Assembly (NCBI RefSeq): GCF_003730295.1
Contig: NZ_QTSZ01000005.1
Span: 62,001-126,000, forward strand
Direction of reading: 5' to 3'
DNA: 64,000 nt
DNA from: Ornithinibacillus gellani
GTDB taxonomy: Bacteria > Bacillota > Bacilli > Bacillales > Amphibacillaceae
Shown here: one piece after another, positions 1 through 8,592 of the stretch
How positions within the stretch are numbered: position 1 is the stretch's first letter
Layout: each line of letters begins with the position of its first letter
Made by a program: the position numbers and the translations under genes
The notes under the pieces: generated by a model
Database searches by the model: none
What the model saw: only the letters and a program-made list of their open reading frames with translations
What the model was told of the DNA's origin: nothing

Positions 1-969
1 GAAACAGCTAGCGGTATTGATGAAGCAACAAAGGCCGTTGTCGGTGTACTCAATATGCAAAAACAAGATATCTGGTCCGGCAGTGAGGAAACAGGCTCTG
101 GATCTGGTATCATCTACAAAAAAGAAAATGGAAAAGCATATGTTGTAACCAACCATCATGTAGTCGCAAACGCAGGAGAAGTGGAAATTGTCTTGGATAA
201 TGACGAACGCATCTCGGCAAAGGTGCTAGGATCTGATGAATTAACTGACTTAGCTGTTTTGGAAGTCGATGGTAAAAAAATCGATACCGTTGCAAAACTC
301 GGAAACTCCGAAAAATTACAATCAGGCGAGACGGCAATTGCCATTGGTAATCCGCTCGGCATGGATTTTGCCAATACGTTAACAAAAGGAATTATTAGTG
401 GATTGAACCGTTCCATTGAAGTAGACACGAATGGAGATGGCCAAGCAGACTGGGTGACAGAGGTAATTCAAACAGATGCTGCTATTAATCCTGGTAACAG
501 TGGTGGCGCACTTGTCAATGCAAAAGGAGAAGTAATCGGGATTAACTCGATGAAAATTGCCAAAGAAGAAGTGGAAGGTATTGGATTTGCTATTCCGATT
601 GACACGGCTCAACCAATCATCAATCAATTGGAGACCAAGGGTGAAGTAGCTCGACCATTCATCGGCATTAGCACCGCATCATTAGAGCAAGTACCACCGC
701 AATTCCGTGGTAAAATCCAGCTTCCAGATGATGTAACTGGCGGTATGGTCATTGCCGATGTCGAAAATGGCTCACCTGCAGATCAAGCCGGATTGAAACA
801 ATTCGATGTCATTACCAAAATTAATGGTGAAGATATTCAAACCCTTTTGGATTTACGGAAGTATATGTATTCTGAAACATCCATTGGTGACACCATCAAA
901 GTTGAGGTTTATCGCGATGGTCAAAAGCAAACCGTTGAACTAACGCTGAAAGAACGTCAATCAATTTAA
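1..969 (+). CDS. HtrA/DegP-type serine protease, 5' end outside window
   Basis: The reading frame is open from base 1, so the N-terminus (normally cytoplasmic tail, one membrane anchor and linker) lies outside the window; 322 residues are visible. A trypsin-like protease domain comes first, with the catalytic triad visible as His in TNHHVV (visible residue 53), Asp in TDLAVL (83) and Ser in PGNSGG (167). A C-terminal PDZ domain follows from about residue 215 (FIGISTASL, then GSPADQAGL). These enzymes degrade misfolded proteins at the outer face of the membrane. Bacilli carry up to three paralogues (HtrA, HtrB, YyxA), and the visible part does not decide which this is. A strong terminator follows directly. 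Confidence 0.93.
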   Translation, partial: ETASGIDEATKAVVGVLNMQKQDIWSGSEETGSGSGIIYKKENGKAYVVTNHHVVANAGEVEIVLDNDERISAKVLGSDELTDLAVLEVDGKKIDTVAKLGNSEKLQSGETAIAIGNPLGMDFANTLTKGIISGLNRSIEVDTNGDGQADWVTEVIQTDAAINPGNSGGALVNAKGEVIGINSMKIAKEEVEGIGFAIPIDTAQPIINQLETKGEVARPFIGISTASLEQVPPQFRGKIQLPDDVTGGMVIADVENGSPADQAGLKQFDVITKINGEDIQTLLDLRKYMYSETSIGDTIKVEVYRDGQKQTVELTLKERQSI

Positions 970-1011
970 CATGACGTTATCCGTATGACATTGTCATACT
1001 TTATATAAATG

Positions 1012-1058
1012 AGAACCACCTTTTTCACTCACCCCCCTGTGAATAAGGTGGTTCTTTT
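1012..1058 (+). terminator. Rho-independent terminator after the HtrA-type gene
   Basis: Inverted arms AGAACCACCTT and AAGGTGGTTCT enclose a 22-nt loop and are followed by TTTT. It lies about 40 bases after the protease stop codon. Confidence 0.85.
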
Positions 1059-1188
1059 GCTTCATTTTAAATAGGTCTTTTTTCTCATTATTGAAAAATT
1101 ACAAGGATTCTTAGAGATTTTGTCGAATGTATGATAGCACAGATAACTGTGCATATAGTTATATAAAAAGATAAAGGAAGTGAGAATG

Positions 1189-1977
1189 ATGCTTTGTCCA
1201 ACATGTGGTAACGAGACAGAAGCGGGAAAATTTTGCACAAGCTGTGGCGCACAGCTTACAGAAGAACCTGCAGCAACAAGTGATCCAACCATTACACCTG
1301 CTGCACCAACAGAACAAAAGACACAGGAGCAAACAAACTTGCCTCCAAATGAATCTGTTGAAAAAATAAAAAAGGCGGGCGCTAATTTTGGTACGTTTTT
1401 CCTAACACTACTAAAACAGCCTAGTAAGGCGAAAGACATGAATGCGAAAGAAATAGTCTCCGGTATTATTTCAATTGTACTATTTTCATTAATTATTTCG
1501 CTCTCATCATACATTATGTTAAGCGCTGCTTTTAGTGGCCTATTTAGCAGCCCAAGCTTTGTGGATTCTTTTCTACTGCCTTTCATCCAGTTCTTAATCT
1601 TATTTGCCATTGTAGGCTTTGTCACCTTTGGCGGTATTAAGCTGGCAGCGGGAGATACATCCATTGCAGGTGTGTTTGCCAAATATGGCGCATACCTTAC
1701 TCCATTTTTGATTTTGTTTGTACTTGGGGCAATCCTAGGTCTTATCCAACTACCTTGGATTCCGGTACTTATGATGATGGTTAGTATCATTGGCCCATTA
1801 CTGGCCATCCCAACATTCATCGTATTGGAACATAAAGAAAATGGCTTCGATCAGATTTTTGTACTCATTGGGATTTATATCATAAATTTATTGGCATTCG
1901 GTCTTTTGATGCAATCATTTATGAACATGCTCATGGGCAGCCTTTTCGACGGAATCATGGGCGGATTTGGTTTCTAA
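1189..1977 (+). CDS. Zinc-ribbon membrane protein
   Basis: This 262-residue protein starts with a zinc ribbon (CPTC at residues 3-6, CTSC about 15 residues later), then a Pro/Thr/Gln-rich linker, then five or so hydrophobic segments in the C-terminal 180 residues. The layout, a cytosolic zinc ribbon tethered to a polytopic membrane domain, is common in bacilli (YvbJ-like and related proteins), but no function can be given. ATG 1189 was chosen because AAAGGAAG ends 8 bases upstream; ATG 1186 is also possible. It is a single-gene unit closed by a terminator. Confidence 0.8.
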   Translation: MLCPTCGNETEAGKFCTSCGAQLTEEPAATSDPTITPAAPTEQKTQEQTNLPPNESVEKIKKAGANFGTFFLTLLKQPSKAKDMNAKEIVSGIISIVLFSLIISLSSYIMLSAAFSGLFSSPSFVDSFLLPFIQFLILFAIVGFVTFGGIKLAAGDTSIAGVFAKYGAYLTPFLILFVLGAILGLIQLPWIPVLMMMVSIIGPLLAIPTFIVLEHKENGFDQIFVLIGIYIINLLAFGLLMQSFMNMLMGSLFDGIMGGFGF

Positions 1978-1986
1978 TACCATTCA

Positions 1987-2041
1987 AAACACACCCCAAA
2001 GGACGGATTCTATTCCGGCCCTTGAGGTGTGTTTTATTTTT
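1987..2041 (+). terminator. Terminator after the zinc-ribbon membrane protein
   Basis: Arms AACACACCCCAA and TTGAGGTGTGTT form a long stem with paired AGG/CCT inside, followed by TTATTTTTT. It starts about 10 bases after the stop codon. Confidence 0.85.
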
Positions 2042-2043
2042 TC

Positions 2044-2310
2044 TCTCATCTTCGAAACGAATTTTGCTCCGATTCCGTATGATTTTTTTACTCGACCCTC
2101 AAACGAGGAGAATTTCAACCTGGCTCTATCCAATTTTTTTACTCGCCCCCCACGCGAGGCTAATATTATCCTGATTCAGTACGATTTTTTTACTCGAATC
2201 CCACACGAGGCGATTTTTTACCTGATTCAGTACGATTTTTTTACTCGCCCCACACGCGAGTCTAATATTATCCTGATTCAATCCAATTATTTAACTCGAG
2301 CACAACGAAG
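2044..2310. repeat. Tandem array, 51-bp period, ACTCG...CGAG dyad family
   Basis: ACTCG recurs at 2090, 2141, 2192, 2243 and 2294, exactly 51 bases apart, after a degenerate unit near 2044. Each unit has a T-rich tract (TTTTTTT), then an ACTCG-CGAG dyad with a 7-8-nt loop, best as ACTCGC...GCGAGT at 2243. The period equals 17 codons, so the plus strand stays open and encodes a repeat with the core DFFTR. There is no ribosome binding site, and I regard it as intergenic repeat DNA. A related array lies at 37639-37830. Confidence 0.85.
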
Positions 2311-2411
2311 GAATGCCAGATTCTCTTTCACAACGAAAAAAGGGCAGCTTCATTCCAACGTTTAGAAACCAAAAATGACCCTCTTCACACGGTCAAACCT
2401 TCCAATCCAAC

Positions 2412-2618
2412 CTATCCCAAAAATAGATCCAATATGTTACCACCTGTAGAGCTTTTCTTATGGTAGAACTCTGAGTAACCACAATCCTCACAATATACGA
2501 CAATGAACTGGTTATGCTGGATATCAAACATTTTTGAAAGACCGGTTCCGGTCATCGCGACTTCTTTCTGAGCAGCATTCATACTTCCACATTTATAGCA
2601 TCCCTTTTCTTTTTCCAT
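2412..2618 (-). CDS. Small zinc-ribbon protein
   Basis: A 68-residue protein with two CxxC pairs (CYKC near residue 6 and CEDC near residue 44) that would bind one zinc ion. It resembles the short predicted nucleic-acid-binding zinc-ribbon proteins of bacilli (COG3478-like), an assignment made from the spacing of the Cys pairs. ATG 2618 follows GGGAG with 9-10 bases between; an in-frame upstream ATG (2669) lacks a site. No partner gene is evident. Confidence 0.7.
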   Translation of the reverse strand: MEKEKGCYKCGSMNAAQKEVAMTGTGLSKMFDIQHNQFIVVYCEDCGYSEFYHKKSSTGGNILDLFLG

Positions 2619-2760
2619 CCTGAACTCTCCCATTCTATTATGTACTCCTACTTCTATTTTACACTTCATTTACTGGGGTATGTTCAATTTTCCGCAAAAA
2701 AATATTTCATGAACGACATAAGCCTGTAGAATTTTTTCAACATGTTCTACAGGCTTGGAA

Positions 2761-3456
2761 TTATATATCGTCATCATCTGTTTGTTCATCATCATCGATT
2801 CTTGCTTCATATTGTTTATGGCGATAGGCCGCACCGATGTATTTACCATTTGCGTCTGCTGCTAGAAAATCCTCTAATTCATCGACGCTTCCTACCCTTT
2901 CATCACTATTAGGGTACATTTCATCATAATTGTCCCGGTCTCCGTAAAAATCGGATGGTGTTTCACTCGTCCCGGGTCTGGCGACATCCTGCCATGTATC
3001 TTCAGCATCATAGCCAACCTGGTCCTCGTCCCCGCCATCTGGATTAATGGATGGACTAAACACCTGCTCTTCAACAGGGCGCTGATGCTTGAAAGTATCT
3101 TTTTTGGCATGCTCTATACATCGGTCTGTCGCTGGTACGGCCTGAAGACGCTCATAAGGTATGTCTACGCCACATTCGCTACAAATGCCATATGTCCCTT
3201 CTTCCAATGCATGGAGTGCTTCATTGATTTCTTCTAATTCTTTTTCAGCATGTTCATTTAAGGCTATATCCTTTCCCCGTTCAAATAATTCTGTTCCATG
3301 GTCACCTGGATGGTTGTCATAATTGGATAATTCTCCGAGTGATTCTTTAGCAAATTCATTTTTTAAATCAAAATGACTTTGAACCAGATGAATTAATTCG
3401 GTCTGTCTCTGCTGCAACAATGATTTACAATGTTCTTTTTGTTGTTTTGTTATCAT
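2761..3456 (-). CDS. yteA: YteA-type DksA/TraR zinc-finger protein
   Basis: A 231-residue protein with an N-terminal coiled-coil region, the GELSNYDNHPGDHGTELFER block typical of the YteA family, and a zinc-finger stretch (ICSECG, then RLQAVPATDRCIEH) in which Cys, Cys, Cys and His could bind metal. The C-terminal 100 residues are very acidic and end in a D/E-rich tail. DksA/TraR proteins act at the RNA polymerase secondary channel; whether YteA proteins do is not established here. ATG 3456 is preceded by GGGGAG; the more upstream ATG 3483 has no clear site. Confidence 0.85.
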   Translation of the reverse strand: MITKQQKEHCKSLLQQRQTELIHLVQSHFDLKNEFAKESLGELSNYDNHPGDHGTELFERGKDIALNEHAEKELEEINEALHALEEGTYGICSECGVDIPYERLQAVPATDRCIEHAKKDTFKHQRPVEEQVFSPSINPDGGDEDQVGYDAEDTWQDVARPGTSETPSDFYGDRDNYDEMYPNSDERVGSVDELEDFLAADANGKYIGAAYRHKQYEARIDDDEQTDDDDI

Positions 3457-3622
3457 GATGCATCCACTCCCCTCTTTCGACATTAGCTTTGCTATCTATA
3501 CTATGTGCCAAAGTAGGTTGATGATTCTTGATTTCCATAGCCAATTCATGACAGTCACGGGAATATCATCCTGAAAATAAAAAGGAACACACCGGTGTGA
3601 TTACGCTACATCATTTGATATA

Positions 3623-3761
3623 GTGAAACTTCAATCCACGGGGGTTTTTGCACTTCTCCCACGGAGTGTTAGTTGAACCAATCAAGCCTTCACTAACAAT
3701 GCTTGTTATTAACAAAAATTCTTGATGTGGGTAGCTTACAGCCAGTTAAAATTGTGATAAA
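3623..3761 (+). repeat. Two-hairpin intergenic repeat, diverged copy
   Basis: It begins GTGAAACTTCAATC and ends in a GCCAGTTAA-type arm with TGTGATAAA. The first hairpin (CCACGGGGG/CTCCCACGG) is kept. The second is damaged by an internal deletion that removes the left GGCTGTTGATC arm. It is flanked by ATATA on the left and ATAAA at the right end. Confidence 0.8.
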
Positions 3762-3859
3762 GCTAGTCAGCCAAACTTTCCACTTTCTTTATAAATGAAA
3801 CAGGAATTTGAAGGATTTTGTCGAAATGTTAATACATCAGATCAGAAGAGGTGAAAGGT

Positions 3860-4735
3860 ATGACAATGGAAAAACCAAAAATTGGTTTTATTGGCACAGG
3901 TGTGATGGGGAAAAGTATGGCAGACCATTTATTGCAGGCAGGTTATCCTGTTTCCATATACACACGGACAAAATCGAAAGCAGAAAGTTTACTGGAAAAT
4001 GGTGCAACCTGGGAGGATTCTGTTGCCAGTTTATCCAGAAAGTGTTCTATTATTATTACTATCGTAGGCTATCCACAGGATGTTGAAGCTGTTTATTTTG
4101 GTTCAGCAGGTATATTGGAAAATGTTCAGGCAGGTAGCTATGTCATTGATATGACAACTTCTAAACCTGCTTTGGCACAGCGAATTTTTTCGGAAGCTTC
4201 GAAAAAAGACGTACAAGCGCTGGATGCACCTGTATCAGGTGGCGATATCGGGGCAAAAAACGGGACGCTTGCCATCATGGTTGGCGGCGAACAAACAGCA
4301 TTTGATGCAGTATTACCTGTTTTTCAAGTGATGGGCAGTAATATTCTACTGCAAGGTCCAGCTGGTGCGGGACAGCATACGAAACTTAGTAATCAAATTA
4401 CCATTGCTTCTAATATGGTCGGGGTTTGTGAGGCGATATCTTATGCGAAGAAGGCAGGACTGGACCCATCACTCGTTTTGGACAGCATCACAACCGGTGC
4501 TGCTGGAAGCTGGTCTTTATCCCATTTGGCGCCACGGATGATTCGTGGTGACGATGCGCCAGGCTTTTTCGTTAAGCATTTCATTAAAGATATGAAGATT
4601 GCTTTGGAATCTGCGCAAGAAATGGGATTGGCAACACCAGGTTTAGCCTTGTCACTTCAGCTTTATGAAGAATTGGCGGAAAATGGTGAGTCTGATAGTG
4701 GCACACAGGCATTGATCAAATTGTTTAGCAAATAA
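3860..4735 (+). CDS. ykwC: Beta-hydroxyacid dehydrogenase (3-hydroxyisobutyrate dehydrogenase family)
   Basis: A 291-residue NAD(P)-dependent dehydrogenase. The Rossmann motif GFIGTGVMG lies at residues 9-17. The family substrate motif DAPVSGGDIGAKNG is near residue 120, and the catalytic Lys is in GQHTKLSNQ near 175. The closing region, with GAAGSWSLSHLAPRM, matches the YkwC branch of bacilli. These enzymes oxidise small beta-hydroxyacids; the substrate of YkwC is not evident from sequence. AGAGGTG lies 6-7 bases upstream of ATG 3860. It converges with the small gene at 4740-5039. Confidence 0.9.
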   Translation: MTMEKPKIGFIGTGVMGKSMADHLLQAGYPVSIYTRTKSKAESLLENGATWEDSVASLSRKCSIIITIVGYPQDVEAVYFGSAGILENVQAGSYVIDMTTSKPALAQRIFSEASKKDVQALDAPVSGGDIGAKNGTLAIMVGGEQTAFDAVLPVFQVMGSNILLQGPAGAGQHTKLSNQITIASNMVGVCEAISYAKKAGLDPSLVLDSITTGAAGSWSLSHLAPRMIRGDDAPGFFVKHFIKDMKIALESAQEMGLATPGLALSLQLYEELAENGESDSGTQALIKLFSK

Positions 4736-4739
4736 GCGA

Positions 4740-5039
4740 CTATTTTTTCAGCCGCTCACTTATTTGCTGAACTTCAAATGCCAGATCATCGTTCCCAAAC
4801 AGCTGCAGCACATGCAGTACGGAAGCAGTTGGAATAACCTCCAGCTCTTCCTTGGGATCCACATCTTCTAATGCTTCCAGTAAAGCTTTATTTTGCTGCT
4901 GACCAGGATAAGCTTTTTCATATAGCATTTCTGGGTCTACCTTGTTCTGAAAACACCAATACACGTATATTTGAATCATCATTTGTTCATCTTTTTGATA
5001 ATTCTTGATAACTTGTTCATTTCTTTCTTGATTATCCAT
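4740..5039 (-). CDS. Small conserved hypothetical protein, coupled to methyltransferase
   Basis: This 99-residue acidic, mostly helical protein belongs to no family I recognise. Its ATG overlaps the stop of the upstream methyltransferase by 8 bases, in the sequence ATGGATAA, so the two are almost certainly translationally coupled and made together. It has no signal peptide, membrane segment or Cys motif. The C-terminal half (VLHVLQLFGNDDLAFEVQQI) looks like a pair of amphipathic helices. Confidence 0.75.
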   Translation of the reverse strand: MDNQERNEQVIKNYQKDEQMMIQIYVYWCFQNKVDPEMLYEKAYPGQQQNKALLEALEDVDPKEELEVIPTASVLHVLQLFGNDDLAFEVQQISERLKK

Positions 5040-5730
5040 TGGATGGTTCGCCTTCCTTTCGCATGGAAAATAACCACATAAACGATATTGCCTGCTTTAG
5101 CTGCAAGGGCAGGTTTTCTGTTTCTGCTTGGTTCACGGCAGCTTTATATACACCAAAGCCTGTATCATATGTAAATCCATTTTCCTGACATAATCGCTGC
5201 AGCTCCCACGGCATTATTGTATGGCATATGGATGCTTTTCCATATAGACGCGGATAACTATTTGTACGTGGTCCTGCGGTTGGTCCGAGTAAACCAATGA
5301 TAAGCAGTCCAGAGTCTTTAAGCATGCGATGGCATTCCAGGATGACCTGTAGTGGATTCTCCGTCCATTCTAATGTGTTGATGGCCATAATCGCATCAAA
5401 GGATTGATTTCCAAATGGAGGCGCGGCTGCGTCCCCCTGCGAAAAATGAATTGGCAAGGCATGAAATTGCTGCTTGGCAAGCTGAATCATTTCTGCTGAT
5501 AAATCCATTGCCTGTACATGAAAACCGGCCTGATGTAATAAATACGAGCCATAGCCATTCCCACAGCCCAAATCTAAAACACTTTTTCCACTTTCCAGTT
5601 GTTTTGATATAAACGGAATAATATCTTTTCTGCTGCCTGTTTCCCACATTTTCTCACTGCGCTGCTTCCAAACGGGAGCCATATCATCCCATTGCTTCGA
5701 CGCCGATTCCTTCCAGTTCCAATCATCCAT
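5032..5730 (-). CDS. Class I SAM-dependent methyltransferase
   Basis: A 232-residue protein with motif I VLDLGCGNGYG near residue 50, the acidic motif II AMDLSAEM about 20 residues later, and the motif IV-like FDAIMAINTLEW near 112, as in the UbiE/YodH-type methyltransferase_11 family. The substrate cannot be read from sequence. ATG 5730 has GGAGGTGG about 9 bases upstream. It forms a two-gene unit with the small protein downstream. Confidence 0.88.
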   Translation of the reverse strand: MDDWNWKESASKQWDDMAPVWKQRSEKMWETGSRKDIIPFISKQLESGKSVLDLGCGNGYGSYLLHQAGFHVQAMDLSAEMIQLAKQQFHALPIHFSQGDAAAPPFGNQSFDAIMAINTLEWTENPLQVILECHRMLKDSGLLIIGLLGPTAGPRTNSYPRLYGKASICHTIMPWELQRLCQENGFTYDTGFGVYKAAVNQAETENLPLQLKQAISFMWLFSMRKEGEPSNG

Positions 5731-5769
5731 TCACTCATCCACCTCCATCATGACTTACTCTCCTTATAT

Positions 5770-6397
5770 TTTATCACAGATTAACTGGCTGTAAGACCCC
5801 CACATCTAGCATTATTGTTGATAACAAGCATAGTAAGTGGGGGATCAACAGCCAGTAAAGGCCTGATTGGTTCAACTAACAATCAGTGGGGGAAGTACAA
5901 AAATCCCCACTGATTGAAGTTTCACTTTATCACAGATTAACTGGCTGTAAGACCCCCACATCTAGCATATTGTTGATAACAAGCATAGTAAATGGGGGAT
6001 CAACAGCCAGTAAAGGCCTGATTGGTTCAACTAACAATCAGTGGGGGAAGTACAAAAATCCCCACTGATTGAAGTTTCACTTTATCACAGATTAACTGGC
6101 TGTAAGACCCCTACATCTAGCATTATTGTTGATAACAAGCATAGTAAGTGGGGGATCAACAGCCAGTAAAGGCCTGATTGGTTCAACTAACAATCAGTGG
6201 GAGAAGTACAAAAATCCCCACTGATTGAAGTTTCACTTTATCACAGATTAACTGGCTGTAAGAACCCCACATCTAGCATTATTGTTGATTACAAGCATAG
6301 TAAGTGGGGGATCAACAGCCAGTAAAGGCCTGATTGGTTCAACTAACAATCAGTGGGGGAAGTACAAAAATCCCCACTGATTGAAGTTTCACTTTAT
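5770..6397 (-). repeat. Four head-to-tail copies of the two-hairpin repeat
   Basis: TTTATCACAG starts at 5770, 5926, 6081 and 6237, and a closing TTTAT lies at 6393. This gives four units of 156, 155, 156 and 156 bp in direct tandem. The units differ at only a handful of positions, so amplification is recent. Each contains GGCTGT...ACAGCC with CCCCCAC...GTGGGGG, and CAATCAGTGGGG...CCCCACTGATTG. Read on the minus strand, each unit begins GTGAAACTTC, the same polarity as the single copies elsewhere. Confidence 0.95.
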
Positions 6398-6420
6398 ACC
6401 AAACATGACTTTCACACACA

Positions 6421-6458
6421 AAAAAAGGATTTACCTCCCGAAAGAGATAAATCCTTTA
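6421..6458 (-). terminator. Terminator after cold-shock gene
   Basis: On the minus strand AAAGGATTTATCTC pairs with GAGGTAAATCCTTT (one mismatch) around a TTTCGG loop, followed by a T-run. Confidence 0.85.
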
Positions 6459-6468
6459 TACGTTTAAA

Positions 6469-6666
6469 TTATAGAGCAGTTACGTTAGCTGCTTGAGGGC
6501 CACGATTGCCTTCAACGATTTCAAATTCAACTTCTTGACCTTCTTCAAGAGTTTTGAAACCTTCTGATTGGATTGCTGAGAAATGTACGAATACATCGTC
6601 TCCGTCTTCGCGCTCGATGAAACCGAAGCCTTTTTCTGCGTTAAACCATTTTACTTTACCAGTCAT
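6469..6666 (-). CDS. cspB: Cold-shock protein
   Basis: A 65-residue single cold-shock domain with both RNA-binding motifs, KGFGFIE (RNP1) and DVFVHF (RNP2), and the closing [12 protein letters not shown]. It binds single-stranded RNA and DNA as an RNA chaperone. The [16 protein letters not shown] stretch is closest to CspB of Bacillus subtilis, but paralogues are hard to tell apart. GGAGGT precedes ATG 6666. The roughly 200-base upstream gap leaves room for the long 5' leader usual for csp genes. Confidence 0.95.
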   Translation of the reverse strand: MTGKVKWFNAEKGFGFIEREDGDDVFVHFSAIQSEGFKTLEEGQEVEFEIVEGNRGPQAANVTAL

Positions 6667-6884
6667 GTGAATGACCTCCTTATCGAATTATCGTGCAAAG
6701 TAATTGAATCCAAATACTTTTACAACGCTTTGATAAAGAGATCGTAAAGTATTATTCAAACTTCAATTTCCTTTTGCATCTTCTACTTTAACCCTTTCTT
6801 ACTTAAAAATCAAGCTTTTTACATGTTATTTTTTGAAAACCTTTACAGCAAGTCGATTTTACTTGCTTTATTTATGCAAATAGG

Positions 6885-7580
6885 TTAGCTATCCTTGCGG
6901 GTACGAATATAACAAATGTAAGTAAAGGCGATTGCTCCTAAAGTCCATAACGATACGATACCAATATGTGACCAGCTGCCATCTTCTCCTAACTTAATCA
7001 TTTGTGAAATTGGGAATGTAGCAAATATTTTTAAAACCATACTGCCTTCTTCAAATTGAAGACTCTCAACCATTGGTGTAAATCCAAACAAAAACATAAG
7101 CGGCATCATATATGCGGTTGTCATTCCTACTGTTTTGACGAATAGTCCAACACCAATTCCCAAGAATAAGAAGAAGAAAAATAAGATAATCAGGCCTATC
7201 ATTGCCTTTGCATTTAATAAAGGTCCAATCCCCATGATCAACAGCGCAATGATTAAAGAAGCAAACGTGAGTAAGGTGGTTACCAAACTTTTTCCAATGA
7301 TAATCTCTATAAAAGAAGCTGGGGACAACGTAAGTCCACGGAGTGTGTTTTTCTCACGTTCCTCCGCCATCATCATCATCATAAATCCAGCTGTTACAGC
7401 AGAATAGGTGACACCTACAATCAAATAAATAACAAACAGCGGTAAATCCTCGCCATCTCCCATTCGACTATAAAACACAGCCAAAATGATTGGCAGCAAC
7501 GGCATAAAGAATAGCATAGAGTTTTTGGTAAAGTCTTTTAGGTCTTTTTCAAATATGGCCGAAATACGATTTACATTCAT
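6885..7580 (-). CDS. ABC-2 type permease
   Basis: A 231-residue membrane protein with about six hydrophobic segments, starting near residue 22 with MLFFMPLLPIILAVF. The EREKNTLRGLTLSPAS motif near residue 75 is typical of ABC-2 exporter permeases. Its ATG overlaps the stop of the ATPase gene in TAATG, so the two subunits are coupled. The cargo is unknown; linkage to a LytTR regulator is common for peptide or drug export and resistance modules. Confidence 0.88.
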   Translation of the reverse strand: MNVNRISAIFEKDLKDFTKNSMLFFMPLLPIILAVFYSRMGDGEDLPLFVIYLIVGVTYSAVTAGFMMMMMAEEREKNTLRGLTLSPASFIEIIIGKSLVTTLLTFASLIIALLIMGIGPLLNAKAMIGLIILFFFFLFLGIGVGLFVKTVGMTTAYMMPLMFLFGFTPMVESLQFEEGSMVLKIFATFPISQMIKLGEDGSWSHIGIVSLWTLGAIAFTYICYIRTRKDS

Positions 7581-8428
7581 TAGACAAGCTCCTTCCCAGT
7601 AATGTTTAAGAAAATATCTCCAAGTGTCGGATTATCTGTATGCATTTCTTTTACAGCACCGTCCGCTATTAACTGTGCCACCTCTGCTGCATTATCCGGT
7701 GTATTTTCAATCACCAGCTCCTCTTCAGCAAAAGTTGTAATGTGAAAAGCATGGGAGGAATATTTATAACGCAATGCAGATGGACGATCCAGCTCCTGTA
7801 TTTTCCCTTGATGTAAAAAGGCTACACGATCACAAAGATCTGCTGCTTCCTGCATGTCATGCGTGTTCAAGAAAATGGTTGTTCCTTCTTCATTTAGCTT
7901 GCGCAGACTGCGATGGATATGGGCGGTGTTCCCGGGATCCAATGCAGATGTTGGTTCATCTAAGAATAATAGCTTCGGCTGATGAATGAAGGACTTTGCC
8001 AATAACACACGTTGACGCATCCCCTTGGATAGCTTGGAAACAATCTTCTTCTGCTCTCCCCACATATTTACCAGCTCCAGCACTTCATCTATACGGCTTA
8101 ATGGTTTTTCATACAGCTTACAAAACAGTTTTAAATTATCCAATACACTTAAGCGATCATATAAAGCACTATTATCAGAAAGAACACCGATTTGTGCTTT
8201 ATAGGAAGAACGGTGAAATGCATCTGGATTTTTACCGAGCACTTCCAAATCCCCCGCCGTTTTACCGAGCTCGCCTGTCATTAATTTAATCATAGTTGTT
8301 TTACCCGCTCCACTTGGACCAAGCATGCCAAAAATTTCCCCTTCTGATACGTGAAAGCTAATTTGATCCAATGCCGTTGTTTGTTGAAACTTTTTTTGTA
8401 CTTGATTCACTTTTATAATGTGACCCAT
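7580..8428 (-). CDS. ABC transporter ATP-binding protein
   Basis: This 282-residue ATPase has Walker A GPSGAGKTT near residue 38, signature LSKGMRQR near 133, Walker B LLFLDEPTSALD near 154 and the switch His in NTHDMQ. The C-terminal 70 residues are the extension seen in export-type ABC-2 systems. GGGGAG lies 8-10 bases before ATG 8428. It sits between a LytTR regulator and its coupled permease, all on the minus strand. Confidence 0.92.
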   Translation of the reverse strand: MGHIIKVNQVQKKFQQTTALDQISFHVSEGEIFGMLGPSGAGKTTMIKLMTGELGKTAGDLEVLGKNPDAFHRSSYKAQIGVLSDNSALYDRLSVLDNLKLFCKLYEKPLSRIDEVLELVNMWGEQKKIVSKLSKGMRQRVLLAKSFIHQPKLLFLDEPTSALDPGNTAHIHRSLRKLNEEGTTIFLNTHDMQEAADLCDRVAFLHQGKIQELDRPSALRYKYSSHAFHITTFAEEELVIENTPDNAAEVAQLIADGAVKEMHTDNPTLGDIFLNITGKELV

Positions 8429-8449
8429 TTTTGAGCTCTCCCCTTTCGT

Positions 8450-8575
8450 TCAGATTTCATCATAAAATGAATGCAGATATTTTTCCGCTGTTTTCAGGTG
8501 AATCGTACGTAAAAATAAGCGAATGGTACCCAAATGCCCTTGAATATCATCAAAATTAGGGCGAATGGATACCAT
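8450..8575 (-). CDS. Possible small protein of 41 residues
   Basis: Between the LytTR gene and the ATPase gene lies an uninterrupted 41-codon frame starting MVSIRPNFDD and ending KYLHSFYDEI before TGA. The composition looks protein-like, with amphipathic helical potential. There is no good ribosome binding site, so it would need coupling to the LytTR stop 18 bases upstream. It could equally be untranslated spacer. Confidence 0.3.
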   Translation of the reverse strand: MVSIRPNFDDIQGHLGTIRLFLRTIHLKTAEKYLHSFYDEI

Positions 8576-8592
8576 TCCGAGTTCAACTGTAC

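Noticed and set aside
1062-1820. 252-residue minus-strand frame antisense to the zinc-ribbon membrane gene
   Set aside because: The plus-strand gene has CxxC motifs, membrane segments and a ribosome site; the antisense frame has none.
1967-2365. 132-residue plus-strand frame over the 51-bp array
   Set aside because: It starts inside the previous gene, lies across a terminator and consists mainly of repeat units; no initiation site.
5886-6068. Short plus-strand frame in the tandem two-hairpin repeats
   Set aside because: It is a product of the repeat sequence and recurs in other copies (10631-10816, 13924-14127) without any start site.
5770-6397. CRISPR array
   Set aside because: Units are about 156 bp, directly adjacent and nearly identical over their full length, so there are no spacers; no cas genes are present.
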